This document shows, in pieces, positions 1-6,357 of a stretch of DNA of 8,256 bases. The position numbers and the translations under genes were made by a program. The first letter of the stretch is position 1. Every line of letters starts with the position of its first letter. Source of the DNA: an uncultured Opitutaceae bacterium (GTDB lineage: Bacteria > Verrucomicrobiota > Verrucomicrobiae > Opitutales > Opitutaceae); assembly GCA_946482625.1 (NCBI GenBank), contig CAMLSH010000155.1, positions 1-8,256 of the forward strand, written 5' to 3'. The notes beneath the pieces are model-generated. The model was not told the DNA's origin. It was given only the letters and a program-made list of their open reading frames with translations, and searched no databases.

Positions 1-1
1 G

Positions 2-1495
<1,494 letters not shown>

Positions 1496-1518
1496 TCATT
1501 TCATGTCCTCCGACGGAG

Positions 1519-1537
1519 GCGCGGTACCCCACCGCGC
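1519..1537. repeat. GC-rich palindrome downstream of gyrA
   Basis: A perfect 7-bp inverted repeat (GCGCGGT / ACCGCGC) around a 5-nt loop ACCCC, followed by TTT. It sits between the gyrA stop and the main terminator. Its lead-in TCCGACGGAGG loosely resembles the lead-in of the two palindromes between the corA genes (GTCCGAGGTG), with a similar stem and loop size. It may be a diverged member of the same REP-like intergenic family. It could also act as an extra transcript 3'-end hairpin. Confidence 0.55.
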
Positions 1538-1549
1538 TTTCCGAAATAG

Positions 1550-1580
1550 AAAAAGGCGAGCCCACCAGCTCGCCTTTTTT
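1550..1580. terminator. Bidirectional intrinsic terminator between gyrA and the FAD oxidase gene
   Basis: A perfect 12-bp stem: left arm AAAAAGGCGAGC (1550-1561), loop CCACCA, right arm GCTCGCCTTTTT (1568-1579), with one further T. On the + strand the GC stem is followed by six T, giving a U-tract for gyrA. The A-run on the left arm gives the equivalent U-tract on the - strand for the convergent oxidase gene ending at 1626. Confidence 0.92.
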
Positions 1581-1625
1581 ATTTCCCGTAGCCACGAGCG
1601 CCAGCGAGTGGATCACCGCCGCCCT

Positions 1626-3146
1626 TCATTCCACCCGCCCGTACTTCTGATAAAACTGATTCCGAAAAACCTCTTCAAAATCCATCTCCCGTTTCGTCGC
1701 AAAAAACGCCGCTCCCTGCGGATAAGCCCGCGCAAACTGCTCCCGCGTCGCATGCGGTCGATACGGCAGATAATAAGTCCCGCCACACGCCAGAGCCGCA
1801 TCGATCAACTTCTGCGTCAACGCCACCATCGCTGCTTCCGCCGTCGCATCGCGGCCTTGGTGAAACAACATCACCAGCCCGAACACCGGCTCACGCGCGT
1901 ACGCCAGTGCCGTGTCCGCATCGCGCTCCACGTTGCGCACCGTGACATTCAGTAAATCCGCGTGCACTCCCGCCGCTCCGATCACCGCTTGCGACGTGCG
2001 CGCAGGCCTCAGGATCGGCCGGATCTTTTCCACAAACTCCGCCAGCCTCGCATGCGGCACGAAGTACTCGTGCAAAATCTCCGTCGCCTCCGGATCGCGA
2101 TTCGCAAACCACCCCGACGGCTCATGCATAATCTGATTCCGCGAGAGCACCGCCTTGCCGTTTTCGCCAAACCACTTCTCCAGCCGCCAGCGCAGATTTT
2201 TTCCGTAATCACTCCCCACGCTCCCGCGAAAAACCACCCGCTTCAGCGTATTCGCATCGGGCTCCGTCAACGTCCTCACCGGCGAGCGCTCCTCCTCCGT
2301 TCGCTTGAGCCCCACGATCACGCCCTCCTCCAAAAACGACGACGGAGCCACGCTCAGCCGCCCGTACGCCATCCCAACCGCCGGATCTCCCGCTACCTCG
2401 CGCCAGACTTTCTCATACTCTTCCGGTCGGACACGCCGCGACTCCGCGCGATAAAACTCGTTCGGCACCGTCATCAACTCCGCCTCCAGGATCACGCCGA
2501 AAAGCCCGTACCCGCCCAGCACGTGCGAAAACAACTCCGGCCTCTCCGCCCGGCTGCATCGCACCACGTCCCCCGTCGCAGTCACCACGCGCAACGCCTG
2601 CACCGTACTCGCGATCGGCGGCGCGTCGTGCTGCCAGCCATGACAGTTCACCGACAGCGAGCCGCCCACCGAAAAATCATTGTTCGATTGCATGACTGCG
2701 ACCGATCGACCGAGTTCATCGAGAAACGGAATCACGTCGCACCACCGCGCGCCCGCCCCCACCGTCAGCGTTCCATCGTCGGCCAGGGTCATATGCCGGA
2801 AAGCCCGCAGGTCCAGCGCCACGCCGCCCGCCATCAACGTGTGTCCGCCCATCGAGTGCGAAGCCCCCGCGATACTTACCACGCGTTTCTCTTTCGCCGC
2901 CCGCCGCACAAGCTCAGCGATCTGCCGCTCCGCCGCGTCCTTATCTGCTGTCACCGAAATCACTTCCCGTGGCTGCGCCGATGCCAGCCAGCTCGCATCG
3001 CCATAACCCGCATTGTGCGCCGGCAATGCGTCCGCCCGATCACGCCACGCGACGACTCCTAGAAAGCTCAGCGGCGGCAGCACCGTCGCCAAAATCACCA
3101 ACAACAAAACCCAGCCCAGCCTGCTGCGAAGTGTGCGCCACGTCAT
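1626..3146 (-). CDS. Membrane-anchored FAD-dependent oxidase, PCMH/FAD_binding_4 type (aldonolactone/alditol oxidase-like)
   Basis: Predicted 506-residue flavoprotein oxidase or dehydrogenase of the vanillyl-alcohol-oxidase fold; the substrate is unknown. Residues about 11-33 (GWVLLLVILATVLPPLSFLG) form one hydrophobic segment, so the catalytic part is probably tethered to the inner membrane. The FAD domain spans about 58-225. VSIAGASHSMGGHT (90-103) is the pyrophosphate loop; its His97 in GxxHS matches the His that carries covalent FAD in gulonolactone and alditol oxidases. NNDFSVGGSLSVNCHG (155-170) and GGYGLFGVI (211-219) are further FAD-site motifs. The C-terminus (GGTYYLPYRPHATREQF, then FRNQFYQKYG) matches the cap and C-terminal portion of aldonolactone-oxidase-like enzymes. 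The start at 3146 puts the TM segment right at the N-terminus; no strong Shine-Dalgarno is visible (GATGAG just upstream is weak). It diverges from the EIIA gene across about 240 bp with no convincing promoter. The family is clear; the substrate and covalent flavinylation are inferred. Confidence 0.88.
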   Translation of the reverse strand: MTWRTLRSRLGWVLLLVILATVLPPLSFLGVVAWRDRADALPAHNAGYGDASWLASAQPREVISVTADKDAAERQIAELVRRAAKEKRVVSIAGASHSMGGHTLMAGGVALDLRAFRHMTLADDGTLTVGAGARWCDVIPFLDELGRSVAVMQSNNDFSVGGSLSVNCHGWQHDAPPIASTVQALRVVTATGDVVRCSRAERPELFSHVLGGYGLFGVILEAELMTVPNEFYRAESRRVRPEEYEKVWREVAGDPAVGMAYGRLSVAPSSFLEEGVIVGLKRTEEERSPVRTLTEPDANTLKRVVFRGSVGSDYGKNLRWRLEKWFGENGKAVLSRNQIMHEPSGWFANRDPEATEILHEYFVPHARLAEFVEKIRPILRPARTSQAVIGAAGVHADLLNVTVRNVERDADTALAYAREPVFGLVMLFHQGRDATAEAAMVALTQKLIDAALACGGTYYLPYRPHATREQFARAYPQGAAFFATKREMDFEEVFRNQFYQKYGRVE

Positions 3147-3387
3147 TTCTCATCAAACACGCCGGATTCATCTCAAGATACAATCTTCGCCTCATGCGTC
3201 CTCCCGTCTTCTGTCCTCATTCGCCAACTTTCCCCCACCAATTCTCCTCCCCTTTTGCGCTTCCGTCTTTTCGCGATTTCTTGAGCACAGTTTTTTCCGA
3301 AAAGTGCCGATTCAGCCCTTGCCAACATTTGCGGGCGAAGTCTCCTTCCACACCTCTTCCTGTGTCCACGTTTTGATTTTTTGCGTC

Positions 3388-3867
3388 ATGGCCGGCCGTT
3401 TGTCCAAGCTCCTCGATCCCTCGCGAATCACGCTCTCCGTCCGGAGCGGTAAACGCACCGTCGCCATCAACGAGGTCGCGCGCCTGCTCGACGGCCATCC
3501 TGAGGTCTCGAATTTCCAAGGCTTCTACAACGAGCTGCTCGCTCGCGAACGCCTCGATACGACCTGCCTCGGCAACGAGATCGCCCTGCCCCACGCGCGC
3601 ACCGAACACGTTCACAAGATCGTCCTCGCCGTCGGTCGCAGCGACTCCGGAGTCCTCTTCGAAAACGGCAACCAAAACGTCCGCCTCATGTTCGTCCTCG
3701 GCACGCCGAAATCGAACCCCGGCGACTACCTCACGGTCGTCAGCGCTCTCTGCAAAATTCTGAAAGACCCTTCCAATCGCGACGCGCTCCTACGCGCCGA
3801 TACCCCGGAAGCGTTCATCCAGGCCGTCACCACCGCCGAGGATAAACTCCTCGCACCGGTCGCCTGA
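3388..3867 (+). CDS. PTS EIIA type-2 domain protein (PtsN/fructose EIIA-like)
   Basis: Predicted 159-residue soluble protein made of one PTS_EIIA_2 domain (about residues 12-150). In this family the domain takes a phosphoryl group from HPr or NPr on an active-site His, and either passes it to an EIIB or, in PtsN, regulates partner proteins such as potassium transport. The active-site signature GNEIALPHARTEHV is present, with phospho-acceptor His69. It is followed by the typical core VLAVGRSDSGVLFENG, VRLMFVLGTP and ALCKILKDPSNRDALL. The length fits a stand-alone domain; no EIIB, EIIC, HPr or EI is encoded next to it. The ATG at 3388 was chosen because the domain begins within about 12 residues. 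The frame stays open far upstream (to about 3013), but that part overlaps the divergent gene and does not look like protein. No Shine-Dalgarno is visible. A 7-bp hairpin follows the stop. PtsN or a fructose EIIA cannot be separated from sequence alone. Confidence 0.9.
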   Translation: MAGRLSKLLDPSRITLSVRSGKRTVAINEVARLLDGHPEVSNFQGFYNELLARERLDTTCLGNEIALPHARTEHVHKIVLAVGRSDSGVLFENGNQNVRLMFVLGTPKSNPGDYLTVVSALCKILKDPSNRDALLRADTPEAFIQAVTTAEDKLLAPVA

Positions 3868-3882
3868 CCCGTTCCTCGTCGT

Positions 3883-3901
3883 GCCTCACCTCGCGTGAGG
3901 C
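3883..3901 (+). terminator. Hairpin after the EIIA gene (possible terminator without T-tract)
   Basis: A perfect 7-bp inverted repeat GCCTCAC / GTGAGGC around a 5-nt loop CTCGC, starting 16 nt after the EIIA stop. No T-run follows, so it is at best a non-canonical terminator or a 3'-end stabilising hairpin. From here to the corA1 start (about 160 bp) I see no further recognisable element and no convincing promoter. Confidence 0.4.
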
Positions 3902-4041
3902 CATTGCGCGTCAACTCCCTGTCGCGCCTCGAATCGCTCAGGCAACATCAGCACACCGCCAACCGCGCGCACGTATCGGCCCTCCCGCTCGCGCCACGCT
4001 CACGTCACAACGCTAGGCTTGCCGCCTTCCCTTCGCCCGGG

Positions 4042-4062
4042 ATGCTCGCTCGCAGCGCGCAT
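4042..4062 (+). promoter_or_regulatory. Hairpin covering the corA1 start codon
   Basis: ATGCTCGC (4042-4049) can pair with GCGCGCAT (4055-4062) around the loop TCGCA, with one internal mismatch. The right arm includes the A and T of the corA1 ATG. There is no Shine-Dalgarno upstream. The equivalent position in corA2 also has a start-codon hairpin, and the sequence GCGCGCATGAT is identical at both starts. A role in translation control is inference; GC-rich DNA makes chance hairpins common. Confidence 0.35.
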
Positions 4063-5032
4063 GATTCACTCGTTCGTCTTCAGCGAAGGAAAACTCGTCG
4101 GTCGCGACCTTGAGGTCGAGGCCCTCCGCCTCGTCCGCGCGGACAAAGGCCTCATTCTTTGGGTCGACCTCGAAGACCCCACCGACGCCGAAATCAAACT
4201 CGTCCTCGAAGGCGTCTTTCAATTTCACCCGCTCGCCGTCGAAGACTGCGTCACGCCCAGCTCGCTCCCGAAGATCGAGGACTACGAAGACCACCTGTTC
4301 CTCGTCACGCACGCCGTCGACTTCACCCGCAGCGAGAAATTCAACACCACCGAACTCGATCTCTTCCTCGGCAAGGAATTCCTCGTCACGTTCCACCGCA
4401 TGCCGCTGAAGTCCGTCGCCGCCGCGATCGATCGCTGCGTGAAAGCCACCGGCGTCGTCGCCCGCGGACCCGACCGTCTCGCCCACCTCGTGATGGATCT
4501 GCTCGTCGATAATTTTAAACCCATCACCGACGAACTTCGCACCGAACTCGAGGAGATCGAAGACAACGTCCTCACCGGCGATTCCGACCAGGATTTGATC
4601 CCGAAACTCCTCGAAGTCCGCGGAGAGATTAACCACCTCCGCCAGATCGTCCGCCCGCAGCGCGACCTCGTCAGCCGCCTCGCGCACGGCGACAACAAAA
4701 TCATCCGCGCGGTCATGCTCCCGTACTTTCGCGACCTGCGCGACAACCTCATCCGCATCGACGAAACCGCCGCCAGCTACGCCGACCAGCTCTTCATTTC
4801 CTTCGACCTCTACCTCAGCAAATCCGACGTCTCCGCCAACAACGGCCTCAAAATCCTCACCGCCCTCACCGCGCTGACGCTCCCGGCCACGCTCATCAGC
4901 TCCTGGTACGGCATGAACTTCACGCACATGCCCGAGCTGCATTCGGTGTACGGATACCCCATCGCCTTCTTCGCCACCGTGCTCCTCACCGGCACCATGT
5001 GGTGGTGGTGCAAACGCAAACGCTGGATCTAG
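4061..5032 (+). CDS. corA: CorA-family Mg2+/Co2+ channel, first of tandem pair
   Basis: A 323-residue inner-membrane divalent cation channel; the family works as a homopentamer gated by cytoplasmic Mg2+. The N-terminal cytoplasmic alpha/beta domain covers about 1-190 (ILWVDLEDPTDAEIKLVLE, FHPLAVEDC, LVTFHRMPL, RGPDRLAH). The long stalk helix runs from about 185 to 262 (LRQIVRPQRDLVSRL). TM1 is about 264-283, followed by the signature YGMNF with GMN at 284-286 and the acidic loop MPEL at 290-293. TM2 is about 299-316, ending in a basic tail (KRKRW). An intact GMN favours Mg2+ import over the more divergent ZntB type. The ATG at 4061 was chosen because the protein then aligns end to end with the second copy, which has exactly the same length; an in-frame TTG at 4019 would add 14 residues with no counterpart. 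There is no Shine-Dalgarno. The stop codon overlaps the first base of a hairpin. Confidence 0.95.
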   Translation: MIHSFVFSEGKLVGRDLEVEALRLVRADKGLILWVDLEDPTDAEIKLVLEGVFQFHPLAVEDCVTPSSLPKIEDYEDHLFLVTHAVDFTRSEKFNTTELDLFLGKEFLVTFHRMPLKSVAAAIDRCVKATGVVARGPDRLAHLVMDLLVDNFKPITDELRTELEEIEDNVLTGDSDQDLIPKLLEVRGEINHLRQIVRPQRDLVSRLAHGDNKIIRAVMLPYFRDLRDNLIRIDETAASYADQLFISFDLYLSKSDVSANNGLKILTALTALTLPATLISSWYGMNFTHMPELHSVYGYPIAFFATVLLTGTMWWWCKRKRWI

Positions 5033-5049
5033 CGCGGCACTCGCCGCGC
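5032..5049 (+). terminator. Hairpin on the corA1 stop codon (possible 3'-end signal)
   Basis: A perfect 7-bp inverted repeat GCGCGGC (5032-5038) / GCCGCGC (5043-5049) around the 4-nt loop ACTC. It begins at the last base of the corA1 TAG. No T-tract follows; the heptamer array starts 4 nt later. It may be a transcript-end hairpin or part of the repeat element. Confidence 0.45.
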
Positions 5050-5052
5050 AAC

Positions 5053-5082
5053 GACCAATGACCAGTGACCAATGACCAGTGA
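5053..5082 (+). repeat. Heptamer tandem array, TGACCA(A/G) type, left arm
   Basis: Four consecutive 7-nt units alternating TGACCAA and TGACCAG (in phase: GACCAAT, GACCAGT, GACCAAT, GACCAGT), giving an exact 14-bp direct repeat (5053-5066 and 5067-5080). Positions 5057-5082 match the reverse complement of 5285-5310 at 25 of 26 bases, so the two arrays form a long inverted repeat with a 202-bp spacing. Confidence 0.9.
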
Positions 5083-5090
5083 GCTCATAA

Positions 5091-5123
5091 CGTCCGAGGT
5101 GAAACGCGCGGTCCCCGCGCGTT
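5091..5123. repeat. REP-like palindrome, copy 1 between the corA genes
   Basis: Lead-in GTCCGAGGTG (5092-5101), then a perfect 8-bp stem AACGCGCG (5103-5110) / CGCGCGTT (5116-5123) around the loop GTCCC. The lead-in is identical over 10 bp to that of the next palindrome, while stem and loop sequences differ. This is the pattern expected of a dispersed palindromic repeat family with compensating stem changes. Confidence 0.65.
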
Positions 5124-5180
5124 GTTTGCCCCACGCCCGCGATTTTCCGACTCCCGCCCGAAGCGCCAAAGCCCGCCGCC

Positions 5181-5212
5181 GTCCGAGGTGGAGCGCGCAC
5201 TCCGAGCGCGCT
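5181..5212. repeat. REP-like palindrome, copy 2 between the corA genes
   Basis: Lead-in GTCCGAGGTG (5181-5190), then a perfect 7-bp stem AGCGCGC (5192-5198) / GCGCGCT (5206-5212) around the loop ACTCCGA. Same orientation as copy 1, 89 bp further on. The DNA between the two copies shows no other recognisable element. Confidence 0.65.
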
Positions 5213-5284
5213 GTTCGACTCGCATCCGCTTTCACGACGCTCTCGTCACACGCGCCTGGCCTCCACGCCTACCTCGTTCACTGT

Positions 5285-5310
5285 TCACTGGTCATTGGCC
5301 ACTGGTCATT
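5285..5310 (-). repeat. Heptamer tandem array, right arm, inverted
   Basis: On the + strand it reads TCACTGGTCATTGGCC followed by ACTGGTCATT; on the - strand these are TGACCA(A/G) units with one T-to-C change in the middle (TGGCCAA). It is the inverted partner of the array at 5053-5082 and lies 27 nt before the corA2 ATG. Confidence 0.88.
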
Positions 5311-5311
5311 T

Positions 5312-5340
5312 CATGCGCGCGTGCCGCGCCCGCGCGCATG
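5312..5340 (+). promoter_or_regulatory. Hairpin enclosing the corA2 start codon
   Basis: A perfect 10-bp inverted repeat CATGCGCGCG (5312-5321) / CGCGCGCATG (5331-5340) around a 9-nt loop TGCCGCGCC. The ATG at 5338-5340 forms the outer end of the right arm, so in the mRNA the start codon would be paired. There is no Shine-Dalgarno in or near it. This suggests either structure-controlled initiation or a repeat-element edge that happens to supply the start codon. Confidence 0.5.
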
Positions 5341-6309
5341 ATCACCACCCTCGTCTATCGCGACAACAAGTTCGCCGCGCACAACCCGCCTCCAGCGGAC
5401 CTCGCTGCCCTGCGCGCCGAGCCCGGCGTTCTGCTCTGGGTCAACCTCGCCTCCCCGACCGACGACGAAATCAAACTCGTCCTCGAAACCACCTTCGCCT
5501 TCCACCCGCTCGCCATCGAGGACTGCGTCGCCGATTCCCCACTACCGAAGCTGGAGCCCTACGACGACTACCTCTACCTCGTCATGCACGCGGTCGACTA
5601 CACCCAAACCGAAGCCTTCACGACCACCGAGCTGGATATTTTTATCGGGAAAAACTTCCTCGTCACTTTCCACCGCCGTCCCCTGCGCGCCGTCGATGCC
5701 TCGCTCGAACGTTTCGCAAAAAACTCCACCCTCATCGTTCGCGGCCCCGATCGTTTCGCCCACACCATCCTCGATACTATGGTCGAGGCCTATAAACCGG
5801 CCCTCACATCCATCCGCGAACAGATCGAAGAGCTCGAGGAAGGCGTCCTCCATCACATCTCATCCGAAGAACTTTTCCCGCGCGTCGTCGGCCTGCGCAA
5901 ACAACTCGCCAGCCTCCGCCAGATCGTGCGCCCCCAGCGCGAAATCGCCGCCGAGCTCTCCACCGGCAAACACAAACTCATCCGCGCCGTCATCCTCCCG
6001 TACCTCCGCGATCTCGGCGAAGAACTCGGCCGCATCGAAACCCAGGCCACGAGCTGGTCCGACCAGTTGATTCTCTCCTTCAAGATCTACCTCAACAAAT
6101 CCAAGCACAGCGCCAACACCGGCATCCGAGCACTCACGGCGATCACCGCGCTCTCTTTCCCCGCGACGCTCGTCTCCGGCTGGTTCGGCATGAACTATAA
6201 ATTCATGCACGAACTCACCGGCCCCTTCAGCTATCCGATCGCCTTCGCACTCACCCTCGCCGCGACCTTCGCCACCGCCCTCTTCATGCGCCGCCGCAAG
6301 TGGTTCTGA
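5338..6309 (+). CDS. corA: CorA-family Mg2+/Co2+ channel, second of tandem pair
   Basis: A 323-residue inner-membrane divalent cation channel, paralogous to the gene just upstream: same length, gapless end-to-end alignment, about 49% identity by hand count (158 of 323). The N-terminal cytoplasmic domain is about 1-190 (LWVNLASPTDDEIKLVLE, FHPLAIEDC, LVTFHRRPL, RGPDRFAH). The stalk helix contains SLRQIVRPQRE, the longest conserved stretch of that region. TM1 is about 264-283, then FGMNY with GMN at 284-286. The outer loop reads MHEL where the first copy has the usual MPEL; the Glu is kept. TM2 is about 300-316, ending in a basic tail (RRRKW). The ATG at 5338 was chosen by alignment with the first copy; the frame is open further upstream, but that stretch translates the intergenic repeats. 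The gene ends 48 bp before a convergent gene, with no clear terminator between. Confidence 0.95.
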   Translation: MITTLVYRDNKFAAHNPPPADLAALRAEPGVLLWVNLASPTDDEIKLVLETTFAFHPLAIEDCVADSPLPKLEPYDDYLYLVMHAVDYTQTEAFTTTELDIFIGKNFLVTFHRRPLRAVDASLERFAKNSTLIVRGPDRFAHTILDTMVEAYKPALTSIREQIEELEEGVLHHISSEELFPRVVGLRKQLASLRQIVRPQREIAAELSTGKHKLIRAVILPYLRDLGEELGRIETQATSWSDQLILSFKIYLNKSKHSANTGIRALTAITALSFPATLVSGWFGMNYKFMHELTGPFSYPIAFALTLAATFATALFMRRRKWF

Positions 6310-6357
6310 TCGCACACTGACGTCGGACGGGAGAAAACGGGCTTTCAGCGCGCACCG

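Larger units (their letters stand above)
5033..5337. other. Repeat- and hairpin-rich spacer between the two corA genes
   Basis: 305 bp without a convincing gene. In order it holds: a hairpin on the corA1 stop (5032-5049), a heptamer array (5053-5082), two palindromes with the shared lead-in GTCCGAGGTG (5091-5123 and 5181-5212), an inverted heptamer array (5285-5310), and a hairpin ending in the corA2 ATG (5312-5340). The outer elements are arranged as mirror images: hairpin-array at left, array-hairpin at right. Several frames are open through it, but their translations are heptamer read-through (LVIGHWS-like) and Arg/Pro/Ala-rich, not protein-like. Confidence 0.75.

Noticed and set aside
3319..3347. 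A sigma-70-like promoter with TTGCCA as -35 box
   Set aside because: No -10-like hexamer occurs at 16-18 bp spacing (the sequence there is CTCCTT-like), so it is not supported.
3013..3387. Upstream extension of the EIIA gene
   Set aside because: It overlaps the divergent oxidase gene and reads as non-protein-like sequence; the EIIA domain starts right after the ATG at 3388.
3868..4060. An Mg2+-sensing M-box riboswitch before corA1
   Set aside because: The gap is only 193 bp. I recognise none of the conserved M-box core, and only a simple hairpin and a start-codon stem are visible.
4013..5200. A 395-codon open frame on the - strand across corA1
   Set aside because: It is antisense to a clear CorA gene, its translation is low-complexity (Gly/Glu/Val/Asp-rich), and it runs into the heptamer repeats. 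Long antisense frames are expected in GC-rich genes with strong third-position bias.
5053..5310. A CRISPR array suggested by repeated units between corA genes
   Set aside because: The units are 7-nt direct repeats without spacers, and the palindromes are only two and differ in their stems; no cas gene is present.
5122..5337. N-terminal extension of the second CorA by 72 residues
   Set aside because: The extension translates palindrome and heptamer repeats. The first copy has no counterpart, and the start at 5338 gives an equal-length, gapless alignment.
5072..5341. A small 89-codon gene between the corA genes
   Set aside because: Its product contains heptamer read-through (LVIGHWSFHA) and Arg/Ala/Pro-rich sequence; there is no ribosome binding site.
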